DNA of 64,000 nt from Kutzneria buriramensis (GTDB taxonomy: Bacteria; Actinomycetota; Actinomycetes; Mycobacteriales; Pseudonocardiaceae). The stretch lies in contig NZ_QUNO01000003.1 of assembly GCF_003387475.1 (NCBI RefSeq), positions 248,001 through 312,000 on the forward strand, given 5' to 3'. A model generated the notes under the pieces. It was given only the letters and a program-made list of their open reading frames with translations, searched no databases and was not told the DNA's origin. Within the stretch, counting starts at the first letter, position 1. Each line of letters starts with the position of its first letter. The position numbers and the translations under genes were made by a program. This document shows positions 44,191 through 52,855 of this stretch, one piece after another.

Positions 44191-45378
44191 TCACCTGGCC
44201 AAAAGGCCAATGCACTCCACGTGATGCGTCATCGGGAAGGCGTCGAACGCCCGGAGGCGCTCCAGGCGGTAGCCGTGCGCGGCGAAGCCGGCGACGTCCC
44301 GGGCCAGGGCGGCGGGGTCACAGGCGACGTAAATCACACGCGACGGCTCACAGGCGGCGATGGCGTCGACGACGGCCTTGCCGGCGCCCTTGCGGGGCGG
44401 GTCGAGCACGACGACGTCGGGCCGGCCGGTGAGGGTGGTCTCCTCCACCAAGCCGGCCTTGAACCGCACCTGGGGCAGGTCCCGGAGGTTGTCACGGCCG
44501 TCGGCGACGGCTCCACGCGAGGACTCGACGACCAGCACATGGCCGTCCGGCCCCACCTGCTCGGCCAGCACGGCGGCGAACAGGCCGGCGCCGCCGTAGA
44601 GATCCCAGGCGGTGCCACCCAGGGGCGCGGCGGCCCACTCGGCGACGATCTCGGCGTACAGGTCGGCGGCCTCGGGATGCACCTGCCAGAACCCGTGCGC
44701 ATCGACGCGCCACTCCCGGCCACCGGCCCGCTCGACGGCGACGCCGTCACCGGAGACCGTGCGCGGACGTCCCCGCTGCGGCCGCTCCACGATGTGCATC
44801 TGGCCCATCGAGTCGGCGGTCAGGTCGAGCTCCGCACCCCGCGTCCAGTGCTGCTGGGCGACCTCTTCGACGAGGTCCGGGTACGCGATGGTGCACCGCC
44901 GCGCGGGCACGACCTTGTGGCTGCGGTGGGCCCGGAAACCGGCCCGTCCCTTGCCGTCGACGACCATACGCAGCCGGGTCCGCCAGTCGCCCAGGCCGCC
45001 GGGCAGGGCCTCGACCTCCACGTCCAGGTCCAGGCCGGCCAGCCGGCGCAGCTGCTCGGCGACGACGGTGGCCTTCAACGACCGCTGGGCCTCCGCCGAC
45101 GCGTGCTGCCAGTCGCAGCCGCCACAGCCACCGGGATGGGCCAGCGGGCACGGGGCCGCCACGCGATCCGGCGACGGCTCCAACACCTCGACGGCGTCGG
45201 CGCGGCAGAACGACCCGCCCTTGTCCTCGGTGACCTCGACGACCACGCGCTCACCCGGCAGCGCGTGCCGCACGAACACCACCCGCCCGTCGGCCCGGGC
45301 GACGCAGTGCCCGCCGTGGGCGACCGCGCCGACCTCGACCTCCAGCCGACGTCCGGTCCATGTCTGAGCCTGCGTCAC
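44191..45378 (-). CDS. TRAM-domain RNA m5U methyltransferase (RlmD/TrmA family)
   Basis: A 395-residue SAM-dependent uracil-C5 methyltransferase. An N-terminal TRAM/OB fold (to about 70) is followed by a cluster of four Cys in APCPLAHPGGCGGCDWQH, likely an iron-sulfur site, then the SAM motif DLYGGAGLFAAVL, the DPPRKGAG motif and the catalytic Cys in IYVACDPAALARD. It may methylate 23S rRNA U1939 or tRNA U54; the sequence does not decide. GTG 45378 overlaps the KimA-like permease stop by four bases. The equivalent in M. tuberculosis is Rv2689c, from memory. Confidence 0.9.
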   Translation of the reverse strand: MTQAQTWTGRRLEVEVGAVAHGGHCVARADGRVVFVRHALPGERVVVEVTEDKGGSFCRADAVEVLEPSPDRVAAPCPLAHPGGCGGCDWQHASAEAQRSLKATVVAEQLRRLAGLDLDVEVEALPGGLGDWRTRLRMVVDGKGRAGFRAHRSHKVVPARRCTIAYPDLVEEVAQQHWTRGAELDLTADSMGQMHIVERPQRGRPRTVSGDGVAVERAGGREWRVDAHGFWQVHPEAADLYAEIVAEWAAAPLGGTAWDLYGGAGLFAAVLAEQVGPDGHVLVVESSRGAVADGRDNLRDLPQVRFKAGLVEETTLTGRPDVVVLDPPRKGAGKAVVDAIAACEPSRVIYVACDPAALARDVAGFAAHGYRLERLRAFDAFPMTHHVECIGLLAR

Positions 45379-47405
45379 GTCCGGGTCTTCCTCTGCTCGA
45401 CGGGGGTGTCCAGGCCGCGGCGGATCTGCCCGGGCGTGACGATCCGCCGGGACTCCTCGCGCTGGTTGGCCGACTGGAGCTGCCACGGCACGCTGGTGAC
45501 CATCACGCCCGGCTGGAACAGCAGCCGGCCCTTGAGCCGCAGCGCGCTCTGGTTGTGCAGCAACTGCTCCCACCAGTGGCCGACCACGTACTCGGGCAGG
45601 AACACCGTCACCACGTCGCGCGGGTTGTCGGTGCGGACCCGCTTCACGTAGTCCAGCACCGGCTTGGTGATCTCCCGGTACGGCGACTCGATCACCTTCA
45701 GCGGCGTCCGGAAGCCCTTGCGGTCCCACTCGGCGACCAGGTCGCGGGTGTCGGCGTCGTCCACGTTGACGGTGACCGCCTCCAGCACGTCCGGCCGGGT
45801 CGCCTTGGCGTAGGACAGCGCCCGCAGCGTGGGCAGGTGCAGCTTGGACACCAGCACGATGGCGTGGTTGCGGGACGGCATGACCGACCAGTTGGCGTCC
45901 GACTTGTCCTTCTCGTCCTGAGCCATCCTCAGCTCGGCGGCGACCGTGTCGTAGTGCTTGCGGATCGCGGTCATCAGGGCGAAGATCCCGGCCATCGCGG
46001 CGATCGCGATCCAGGCGCCGGCGGCGAACTTGGTGATCAGCACGACGATCAGCACGGCGCCGGTGCAGACCAGGCCGATGGTGTTGATCACCTGCGAGCG
46101 CCGCATCCGGGCCCGCACGCTCCGGTCCTGCTCGGTGGCCAGCAGCCGGTTCCAGTGCCGGATCATGCCGGCCTGGCTGCACGTGAACGACACGAACACG
46201 CCGACGATGTAGAGCTGGATCAGCCGGGTGACCTCGGCGTCGAACGCCACGATCAGCACCACCGCCAGCGCGGCCAGGAAGATGATGCCGTTGCTGAACG
46301 CCAGCCGGTCGCCGCGGGTGTGCAGCTGGCGCGGCAGGTAGCGGTCCTGGGCCAGGATCGAGCCCAGCACCGGGAAGCCGTTGAACGCGGTGTTGGCCGC
46401 CAGCACCAGGATGATGCCGGTGACGAACGAGATGTAGTAGAAGGCCGGCGGGAAGTTGCTGAACACCGCCGCCGCGATCTGGGCCAGGATGGTCTTCTGC
46501 TGGTAGCCGGCGGGCGCGCCGACCAGCTGCGTGGCCGGGTCGTCGGCGAAGTTCACGTGCGTGAGCATCGCCAGGCCGATGATGCCGATCAGCATCACCA
46601 CCGCGACCACGCCCATCATCAGCAGCGTGGTCGCCGCGTTGCGGGACTTCGGCTTGCGGAAGGCCGGCACGCCGTTGCTGATCGCCTCCACACCGGTCAG
46701 CGCGGCGCAGCCGGAGGAGAACGAGCGCAGGATCAGGAACGCGAACGCGATGCCCGTCATGGACGTCTCGGCGTGCAGCTCGAAGCCCGCGCTCTCGGCC
46801 CGCAGGTCGGCGCCGCTGATCGCGCGCACGACCCCCCAGATCACCATGCCGATGACGCCGACCATGAAGCCGTAGGTCGGGATGGCGAAGGCGGCGCCCG
46901 ACTCGCGAATGCCTCTCAGGTTCATCGCCGTGAGCAGGCCGACCACCAGCAGGCAGAACAGCACCTTGTGGTCGCCGACGAACGGCAGCGCCGAGCCGAT
47001 GTTGGCGATGCCCGAGGCGGTGGACACCGCCACCGTCAGGATGTAGTCCACCAGCAGCGCGCTGGCCACGGTGAGGCCGAAGTAGCGGCCGAGGTTGGTG
47101 GTGGCCACCTCGTAGTCGCCGCCGCCGCTGGGATAGGCGTGCACGTTCTGCCGGTACGAGGCGACCACGACCAGCATGACCAGCGCGACCACGACGCCGA
47201 TCCACGGCGCGAAGCCGTAGGCCGACAGGCCGGCCACGCTCAGCGTCAGGAAGATCTCCTCCGGGGCGTAGGCCACCGAGGACAGCGCGTCGGACGCGAA
47301 CACCGGCAGGGCGATCCGCTTCGGCAGCAGCGTGTGGGCCAGCCGGTCGCTGCGGAAGGGTCGGCCGAGGACTAGGCGCTTGGCCGCGGTCGCAATCTTG
47401 GACAC
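45375..47405 (-). CDS. APC-superfamily permease, KimA (YdaO)-like; candidate potassium importer
   Basis: A 676-residue transporter with about twelve membrane segments and a cytosolic C-terminal domain. The N-terminus (RPFRSDRLAHTLLPKRIALPVF, then ASDALSSVAYAPEEI) matches the KimA/YdaO potassium uptake family; further hallmarks are the SGGGDYEVATTNLG and GCAALTGVEAISNG loops. KimA is a high-affinity proton-potassium symporter. Two TrkA (RCK) genes lie divergently next to it, which supports a potassium role; annotation as amino-acid permease is common but less likely here. GTG 47405. It overlaps the methyltransferase start. Confidence 0.85.
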   Translation of the reverse strand: MSKIATAAKRLVLGRPFRSDRLAHTLLPKRIALPVFASDALSSVAYAPEEIFLTLSVAGLSAYGFAPWIGVVVALVMLVVVASYRQNVHAYPSGGGDYEVATTNLGRYFGLTVASALLVDYILTVAVSTASGIANIGSALPFVGDHKVLFCLLVVGLLTAMNLRGIRESGAAFAIPTYGFMVGVIGMVIWGVVRAISGADLRAESAGFELHAETSMTGIAFAFLILRSFSSGCAALTGVEAISNGVPAFRKPKSRNAATTLLMMGVVAVVMLIGIIGLAMLTHVNFADDPATQLVGAPAGYQQKTILAQIAAAVFSNFPPAFYYISFVTGIILVLAANTAFNGFPVLGSILAQDRYLPRQLHTRGDRLAFSNGIIFLAALAVVLIVAFDAEVTRLIQLYIVGVFVSFTCSQAGMIRHWNRLLATEQDRSVRARMRRSQVINTIGLVCTGAVLIVVLITKFAAGAWIAIAAMAGIFALMTAIRKHYDTVAAELRMAQDEKDKSDANWSVMPSRNHAIVLVSKLHLPTLRALSYAKATRPDVLEAVTVNVDDADTRDLVAEWDRKGFRTPLKVIESPYREITKPVLDYVKRVRTDNPRDVVTVFLPEYVVGHWWEQLLHNQSALRLKGRLLFQPGVMVTSVPWQLQSANQREESRRIVTPGQIRRGLDTPVEQRKTRT

Positions 47406-47558
47406 AACGGCACAGCGTAGGCGAGGCGGTCACCACTTCGGAGCAGTCGTCTGTAGGTTGGGGAACAAACCGGTCCATTGGTGCATTGGGGGGTTGCGGG
47501 GGACCGCCGTCACCGCCGCCAGGTACCGTGCAGCGCGCATCGCGGAGGAGGACGATTC

Positions 47559-48224
47559 GTGCACGTGGTGGTCATGGGCTGCGGCCGCGTGGGGGCATCG
47601 CTGGCCAAGGCGCTCGAGCGTCTGGGCAACCAGGTTGCCGTCATCGACAAGAACGGCCAGGCCTTCCGCAGGCTCGGCAGCGATTTCCACGGCCAGCAGG
47701 TCGTGGGCAACGGATTCGACCGGCAGGTGCTGGTCGCCGCCGGCATCGAGCGGGCCGGCGCGCTGGCCGCCGTGTCCAGCGGCGACAACTCGAACATCAT
47801 CGCGGCCCGGGTGGCCCGCGAGACGTTCGGCGTCCAGCACGTCGTCGCCCGCATCTACGACCCCAAGCGGGCGGCCGTCTACGAGCGACTGGGCATCCCG
47901 ACGGTGGCGACGGTGCCGTGGGCCACCGACCGCTTCCTGCGCATGCTCGTGCCCGAGGGGCAGGCCGCGGCCTGGCGCGACCCGTCCGGCTCGGTGGCGG
48001 TGCTGCCGCTGCCGGTGCACGAGGGCTGGGTCGGCCGCAAGGTCGCGGAGCTCCAGGAGACGGTCGGCGCGCGGGTGGCGTTCATCATGCGCTTCGGCAC
48101 CGGCGTGCTGCCCGAGCCGAGCACCGTCGTGCAGGCCGACGACGAGATCTACGTCGCCGCCCTGTCCGGCACCATCACCGAGGTCACCGCGGCGGCGGGC
48201 CAGGCACCCGAGGAGAGCCACTGA
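47559..48224 (+). CDS. TrkA-type potassium channel/transport gating subunit (CeoB-like)
   Basis: A 221-residue RCK protein: TrkA-N nucleotide-binding domain (VVVMGCGRVGASLAKALERL at its start) and TrkA-C ligand domain from about 140. It binds NAD/NADH or ATP and gates potassium uptake. GTG 47559 has GGAGGAGGAC about eight bases upstream. It is coupled to the second RCK gene, whose ATG overlaps its stop, and is divergent from the KimA-like permease. As I recall, Rv2691/Rv2692 (ceoB/ceoC) have the same arrangement. Confidence 0.88.
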   Translation: MHVVVMGCGRVGASLAKALERLGNQVAVIDKNGQAFRRLGSDFHGQQVVGNGFDRQVLVAAGIERAGALAAVSSGDNSNIIAARVARETFGVQHVVARIYDPKRAAVYERLGIPTVATVPWATDRFLRMLVPEGQAAAWRDPSGSVAVLPLPVHEGWVGRKVAELQETVGARVAFIMRFGTGVLPEPSTVVQADDEIYVAALSGTITEVTAAAGQAPEESH

Positions 48225-48883
48225 TGCGGATCGCGATCGCGGGCGCCGGCGCCGTCGGCCGGTCCATCGCCCAGGAGCTGCTCGGCAGCAGCCACGAGGT
48301 GATGCTGATCGAGCGGGACGCGGCGCACTTCGAGCCCAGCACCGTCGAGCAGGCCGAGTGGGTGCACGCCGACGCGTGTGAGCTGTCCTCGCTGGAGGAC
48401 GCCGGCATCCAGCTGTGCGACGTGGTCATCGCCGCCACCGGCGACGACAAGGTCAACCTGGTGGTGTCGCTGCTGGCCAAGACGGAGTTCGCGGTCCGGC
48501 GCGTGGTGGCCCGGGTCAACGACCCGACCAACGAGTGGCTGTTCACCGAGGCGTGGGGCGTGGACGTGGCCGTGTCCACGCCGCGCATGCTGGCCGCCAT
48601 GGTCGAGGAGGCCGTGACCGTCGGCGACCTGGTGCGGCTGATGACGCTGCGCCAGGGCCAGGCCAACCTGGTGGAGATCACTCTGCCGCACGACACCGCG
48701 CTGGCCGGGCAGGCCGTCAGCGAGCTCGCGCTGCCCCGGGACGCGGCGCTGGTGACCATCCTGCGCGGCGGGCGGGTCATCGTGCCGCAGCCGGACGACC
48801 CGTTCGAGCAGGGCGACGAGCTGCTGTTCGTGGCGTCGGCGGACGTGGAGCAGGAGATCCGGACGGCTCTCGGCCTCGCCTGA
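48224..48883 (+). CDS. TrkA-type potassium gating subunit (CeoC-like)
   Basis: A 219-residue second RCK protein, starting MRIAIAGAGAVGRSIAQELL with the GxGxxG-type site GAGAVG and ending in a TrkA-C domain. The ATG shares its A with the upstream TGA, so both subunits are made in step and probably form a hetero-oligomer. A perfect 20-base hairpin follows the stop, ending the operon. Confidence 0.88.
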   Translation: MRIAIAGAGAVGRSIAQELLGSSHEVMLIERDAAHFEPSTVEQAEWVHADACELSSLEDAGIQLCDVVIAATGDDKVNLVVSLLAKTEFAVRRVVARVNDPTNEWLFTEAWGVDVAVSTPRMLAAMVEEAVTVGDLVRLMTLRQGQANLVEITLPHDTALAGQAVSELALPRDAALVTILRGGRVIVPQPDDPFEQGDELLFVASADVEQEIRTALGLA

Positions 48884-48894
48884 GGCTCTGTGCG

Positions 48895-48941
48895 GTGAAG
48901 GGGGCCTTCCTCGCGTTGAATGCGAGGAAGGCCCCCTTCAC
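48895..48941. terminator. Perfect 20-bp stem between ceo operon and DUF3159 gene
   Basis: The left arm GTGAAGGGGGCCTTCCTCGC (48895-48914) pairs without mismatch with 48922-48941 around a 7-base loop (GTTGAAT). It lies between convergent stops at 48883 and 48958. The AAGG-CCTT pattern recurs near 59267-59329. Confidence 0.85.
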
Positions 48942-48957
48942 GGCGTTCGGGGGCGGC

Positions 48958-49680
48958 TCAGGTGGCGGGTTCTTCCTGGGCCGGCCGTGGCGGGTGCTCC
49001 GGCTGCCCGCCAGGGGGCTGTTCGCCGGCGTTCAGCTCGGCCAGGCGCTTGTCGGCCTTGCGCACGGCCCACACCGTGACGGCGATGGCGATGGCCGTCA
49101 GCGGGTAGCCCATGGCGATGCGGGCCAGGCCCAGCAGGCCGACGTTGTTCTGGTCGTAGAGCCACTGCTGGACGACGAACTTGGAGCCGAAGACCAGGAT
49201 CCAGACCAGCGTGGCGATGTCGTAGTACAGGCGGGCGGTCTTGTCGGACCGCCACTTGAAGCCGGTGTTGTTCAGCGTGGACCAGATCACGCCGGCCAGC
49301 GGCCAGCGGACCAGCGCCGAGATCAGGAAGGCGCCGCAGTAGACCAGGCTGCTCCAGATGCCGAAGGCGAAGAAGCCCTTGGCCGAGCCGGTGCGAATGG
49401 TGATGAAGGCGGCCACGGCGATGCCGAACAGGCCCGAGATCGCCGGCTGGAGCGGCTCGCGGCGGACCAGCCGCAGCACGGCGATCGCCACCGCGACGCC
49501 GACCGCCGCCCACAGCGCGGGCTGCCAGTCGAAGATGTAGTTGACCAGCACGAAGACCACGATGGGGACCGAGGAGTAGATGAGGCCGCTGATGCCGCCC
49601 ATCTGCTCCAGCAGGGTCGGCGTCGGTTTTCCGTCGTCTTCGGCCTCGTCCCCGGACGTGGGGGCCGGCTGTTCGCTCAT
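48958..49680 (-). CDS. DUF3159-family membrane protein
   Basis: A 240-residue membrane protein of unknown function. Five to six hydrophobic segments begin with LIYSSVPIVVFVLVNYIF and include FGIAVAAFITI and LAGVIWSTLNNTGF; the core ISALVRWPLAGVIW is characteristic of DUF3159. The C-terminal tail is Pro/Gln/Glu-rich. ATG 49680 overlaps the OB-fold gene stop (ATGA). The equivalent gene in M. tuberculosis is Rv2693c, from memory. Confidence 0.85.
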   Translation of the reverse strand: MSEQPAPTSGDEAEDDGKPTPTLLEQMGGISGLIYSSVPIVVFVLVNYIFDWQPALWAAVGVAVAIAVLRLVRREPLQPAISGLFGIAVAAFITIRTGSAKGFFAFGIWSSLVYCGAFLISALVRWPLAGVIWSTLNNTGFKWRSDKTARLYYDIATLVWILVFGSKFVVQQWLYDQNNVGLLGLARIAMGYPLTAIAIAVTVWAVRKADKRLAELNAGEQPPGGQPEHPPRPAQEEPAT

Positions 49681-50054
49681 GAAGTCGTCTGCAACTCGTA
49701 GTAGGGGTTGTAGAGCACCTTGCGGCCGTCGCGGACCGCGATCCGACCCCGGGCCTTGATGGTGCGCCCAGGCTCGATGCCGGCGATCCGGCGCCGGCCG
49801 AGCCAGACTAGCGTCACGCCCTCGGTGCCGTCGTACAGCTCGGCTTCCAGCGTCGCGGCCGCGTCCCGGGGACACAGCTCCACGCTGCGCAGCCGGCCGA
49901 GGACGGTGACCTCCTCGCCGGACTGGCAGTCGCACGCCCGCTGCGCGCCGACGGCGTCGACCTCGCGCGACAGATCGTCGGCGTCCAACTCGGTGACGTC
50001 GCTGGTCAGTCGGCGTACGAGACGATTCCAGTAACCGCCCCTGGTGCTCGCCAT
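49677..50054 (-). CDS. OB-fold nucleic-acid-binding protein
   Basis: A 125-residue OB-fold protein: a short N-terminal helix with two Cys (ACDCQSGEEV), then the five-strand barrel VTVLGRLRSVEL, EAELYDGTEGVTLVWLGRRRI, TIKARGRIAV and KVLYNPYYEL. It is likely an RNA- or DNA-binding protein. Its stop overlaps the DUF3159 start, so both are made together. Rv2694c is the M. tuberculosis equivalent as I recall. Confidence 0.85.
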   Translation of the reverse strand: MASTRGGYWNRLVRRLTSDVTELDADDLSREVDAVGAQRACDCQSGEEVTVLGRLRSVELCPRDAAATLEAELYDGTEGVTLVWLGRRRIAGIEPGRTIKARGRIAVRDGRKVLYNPYYELQTTS

Positions 50055-50161
50055 CTCCCGCGCTCCTATGCGCTTTTGGCCCCCACGCCGGGCCGTTCAC
50101 TCGCCAGGGTAACCGTGCGCGGGGTCGGCGAACCGCGTCCGAACCGGCAAGATCTGGCGAT

Positions 50162-50878
50162 GTGACCGAGACGGCCGTCCTGCTGCCCGGAACCGGATCG
50201 GATGACGTTTTCATCCGTTCGGTCTTCGCCTCCCCACTGGCCGCCGCCGGTGTGGCGCTGGTCGCCCCGGAACCGGTTCCAGGGCCCGGTTTGGGCCTTT
50301 CACACCTCGCTTGCCTGGACGCCGCGTCCGCTCTGCACGGGCGGGTCCTCGCCGGCGGCATCTCCTTCGGCGCGCACCTCGCCGCCGAGTGGGCTTTGGC
50401 ACATCCGGATCACTGCGCCGGCCTGCTGCTCGCCATGCCCGGCTGGCACGGCTCCCCCGGCGACTGCCCCGCCGCCGTCGCCGCCCGCTACTCGGCTGCC
50501 GCCGTCCGCCGTGACGGCCTCGACGCCACCCTGGCCGCCATTTCCGACGTTCCTCCGTGGCTTGCCGCGGAGCTCAACCGCGCCTGGCGCCGGCACGGGG
50601 CCGGCCTCGCCGACTCCCTGCTGGCCGCCGCCGACCGTCCCGCGCCGGTCCTGTCCCGGCTGTCCGTTTTGGACATCCCCGTCGGCGTCGTCGCCGTCCG
50701 CGACGACCCCTTGCACCCCACCGCCATCGCCGCCGAGTGGGCCGCCGCCATCCCCGGCGCCGAGCTCCGCTCCCTCTCGTTCGCCGACTTCGGCGCCGAC
50801 CGCTCCGCCCTGGGCCGAGCCGCCGTCGCCGCCTGGCAGGCGTCCGCGGCTAGACGAGGGTCTCCGCCAGCTGCCTGA
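50162..50878 (+). CDS. Alpha/beta-fold hydrolase
   Basis: A 238-residue cytosolic hydrolase starting VTETAVLLPGTGSDDVFIRS at GTG 50162. The nucleophile elbow GGISFGAHLA (GxSxG) is intact near residue 66. The C-terminal part has an acid candidate in RDDPLHPTAIAAEW. It corresponds in place to Rv2695 of M. tuberculosis, from memory. Its 3' end overlaps the convergent aminoglycoside-phosphotransferase-like gene by 29 bases. The substrate is unknown. Confidence 0.78.
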   Translation: MTETAVLLPGTGSDDVFIRSVFASPLAAAGVALVAPEPVPGPGLGLSHLACLDAASALHGRVLAGGISFGAHLAAEWALAHPDHCAGLLLAMPGWHGSPGDCPAAVAARYSAAAVRRDGLDATLAAISDVPPWLAAELNRAWRRHGAGLADSLLAAADRPAPVLSRLSVLDIPVGVVAVRDDPLHPTAIAAEWAAAIPGAELRSLSFADFGADRSALGRAAVAAWQASAARRGSPPAA

Positions 50879-51686
50879 ACAGGGGCGTCTGGGCGTCGTC
50901 GATGCCGCGCCGGACATGGGACATCAGCAGGAGCACGGCCAGCGCCCGCGACCACTCGAAGGCGCGGTCCTCGTCGAGGACCCGGAGCCCGGCGACGCGG
51001 GACCGGAGCTGGTCGACGGTGGTGACGTCGAGGAACGCCCAGTCGACGACGTCCAGGTCGGGGTCGCCGAGGCAGGGCCGGGGGTCGATGGCGACGTAGC
51101 CGCGGGCGCCCAACAGGACGTTGGCGGGGTGGAGGTCGCCGTGCACCAGCCGCACGACGGAGCCGGTGTCGGCGAGGCGGCGGGCGGCGGCGTGGGAGCC
51201 GTCGAGCAGCTCGCCGGGCACACCGGGATTGCGGCGGCGGGCCAGGTCGTACATGAAGTCGACGCGGTCGGCGACGGTGGGGAAGCCGGTGGGCGGCGGC
51301 ACGTCGCGGAGCGAGGCGAGCAGGTCGGCGGCGGGCCGCCAGTCGGCCAGCGGGGTGCCGGGCTCCAGGGCCTCGATGAGCAGGGCGTTGTCCTCGTCGG
51401 CGACGTCGAGCAGCGACACGACGGCCGGCGACGAGGACCAGGCCCGCAGGGCGGCGGCCTCGGTGGCGAAGACGTCGGGGTCGGGCGTGAGCTTGAGGTA
51501 CGCGCCGGAGCCGTCGGACCGGCGGCAGCGGAACGTCACGGACGTGCCGCCGGTCATCCTGGCCGCGACCTCCAGGCCCCAGCGCGCGGACAGCCGCGCC
51601 ACCAGGGTCGGCACGCCGTCGAGCCACGGCTGGACCTCCGGCCCGAACCGGCCGCGAAGCCGGTCGACCGTCGACTGGGAGAGCAC
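50850..51686 (-). CDS. Aminoglycoside/hydroxyurea phosphotransferase-family kinase (APH(6)-like)
   Basis: A 278-residue kinase of the PF04655 type (streptomycin-6-kinase/hydroxyurea kinase family). The Brenner motif HGDLHPANVLL and the metal-binding Asp in AIDPRPCLGDPD are intact, and the N-terminal lead WLDGVPTLVARLSARWGL is typical of the family. GTG 51686 lies one base past the DUF3710 stop, so it is joined to the dut/DUF3710 transcript. It is not part of the M. tuberculosis set as I remember, so it is likely an addition. Possible self-resistance or a metabolite kinase. Confidence 0.82.
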   Translation of the reverse strand: MLSQSTVDRLRGRFGPEVQPWLDGVPTLVARLSARWGLEVAARMTGGTSVTFRCRRSDGSGAYLKLTPDPDVFATEAAALRAWSSSPAVVSLLDVADEDNALLIEALEPGTPLADWRPAADLLASLRDVPPPTGFPTVADRVDFMYDLARRRNPGVPGELLDGSHAAARRLADTGSVVRLVHGDLHPANVLLGARGYVAIDPRPCLGDPDLDVVDWAFLDVTTVDQLRSRVAGLRVLDEDRAFEWSRALAVLLLMSHVRRGIDDAQTPLFRQLAETLV

Positions 51687-51687
51687 G

Positions 51688-52332
51688 TCAGCCCTGTTGC
51701 TGGGCCTGGATGTGCTGGGCGATCGCCGGCGGCAGCTCGACGGGCAGCGGGGTCCGCACGGGCTGTGGACCGGTGCCGCGGACGACCACGGTGCCCCGGA
51801 CGACGTTGCGCAGCAGCTCGGAGGCGATGACGTTGTGCTCACCGGGCCCGGCGACGACGCCGCGCAGCATCCACCGCGGCCCGTCCACGCCGATGAACCG
51901 CAGCACGACGTTGTTGGCGGTGGCGGCGAGCTCGGTCCCCCACTCGCCGGACTCCTTGATCACCCGCGCCCCGTCGGCGCGCAGCTGGGTGACCAGCTCC
52001 TCGCAGATCTCCGGCCACAGGCCGCCGCCCCGGGGCGCGGCGTACGCGCTGACGGTGACCTGCCCGATCGGCGTCACCAGGTGCACGGCCCGGACCGGCC
52101 CGGACGGGTCCACCTCGACCTGGAGCTGGGCGCCGTCGGGCACGGGCACCCGCACGGACCCCAGGTCCAGCCGGGACAGCCCGTCCTGCGGCGCGTCCTC
52201 CTCGTCGAAGGGGCCGGTCGTCAGCGGGCCCTCGTCCTCGGGCTCCTCGGCGACGTCGTAGTTCGGTACCCCCAGGCGGCCGCTGTCCTTGCTGACATGG
52301 TGCCGCCCGCGCTTGCCGCGCTTGCCGAACAT
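51688..52332 (-). CDS. DUF3710-family protein
   Basis: A 214-residue conserved actinobacterial protein with a basic N-terminus (MFGKRGKRGRHH) and acidic linker, then VSAYAAPRGGGLWPEICEELV and the fold core RVIKESGEWGTELAA and GPRWMLRGVVAGPG. Function unknown. It is next to dut, as Rv2696c is in M. tuberculosis from memory, and 4 bases downstream of the dut stop. Confidence 0.87.
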   Translation of the reverse strand: MFGKRGKRGRHHVSKDSGRLGVPNYDVAEEPEDEGPLTTGPFDEEDAPQDGLSRLDLGSVRVPVPDGAQLQVEVDPSGPVRAVHLVTPIGQVTVSAYAAPRGGGLWPEICEELVTQLRADGARVIKESGEWGTELAATANNVVLRFIGVDGPRWMLRGVVAGPGEHNVIASELLRNVVRGTVVVRGTGPQPVRTPLPVELPPAIAQHIQAQQQG

Positions 52333-52336
52333 CCCG

Positions 52337-52831
52337 TTACTCCTTCGTCCCCTGCTGGGCCCCGGCTCCCGCCGCGGCCGCGAGCACCGCGTGCCCGCCG
52401 GTGGATCCGTAGCCGCCGGCGCCCCGCTCGGAGGCGGGCAGCTGGTCGACCTCCTCGAAGACCACGTGCTCGACGCGCTGCACGACGAGCTGCGCGATGC
52501 GGTCCCCCCGGCGCAGCTCGATCGGCTCGCGGAGGTCGTGGTTGATCAGGCACACCTTGATCTCGCCGCGGTAGCCCGCGTCGATGGTCCCGGGCGTGTT
52601 CACCACGCTGAGGCCGACCCGGGCGGCCAGGCCCGAGCGGGGGTGCACGAAGCCGGCGTAGCCGACCGGCAGCGCGATGGCCACACCGGTGCCCAGCACG
52701 GCCCGCTCGCCCGGCGCCAGGACGACGTCCGAGGTCGTCACCAGATCGACGCCCGCGTCGCCGGCCGTGGCATAGGACGGCACCGGGACGCCGGGATCGA
52801 TTCGGGAGAGGAGGACCTGCACGCTCGACAC
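52337..52831 (-). CDS. dut: dUTP diphosphatase
   Basis: A 164-residue trimeric dUTPase that converts dUTP to dUMP. Motifs 1-5 are visible: [31 protein letters not shown] (catalytic Asp), [11 protein letters not shown] and [11 protein letters not shown]. Start GTG 52831 or GTG 52822; neither has a strong ribosome site, and the 25-base gap to the divergent DUF3093 gene suggests leaderless or minimal promoters on both sides. It corresponds to Rv2697c. Confidence 0.94.
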   Translation of the reverse strand: MSSVQVLLSRIDPGVPVPSYATAGDAGVDLVTTSDVVLAPGERAVLGTGVAIALPVGYAGFVHPRSGLAARVGLSVVNTPGTIDAGYRGEIKVCLINHDLREPIELRRGDRIAQLVVQRVEHVVFEEVDQLPASERGAGGYGSTGGHAVLAAAAGAGAQQGTKE

Positions 52832-52855
52832 GGCGCGTGACACTACCCTGGTGCC

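Noticed and set aside
44191-47478. Apparent 1095-residue fusion of permease and methyltransferase
   Set aside because: The two proteins are in different frames; the fusion comes from reading through the overlapping stop, while each gene has its own start.
47406-47558. c-di-AMP (ydaO) riboswitch upstream of the KimA-like permease
   Set aside because: The 150-base divergent gap shows no characteristic ydaO core and is too short to hold it with both promoters.
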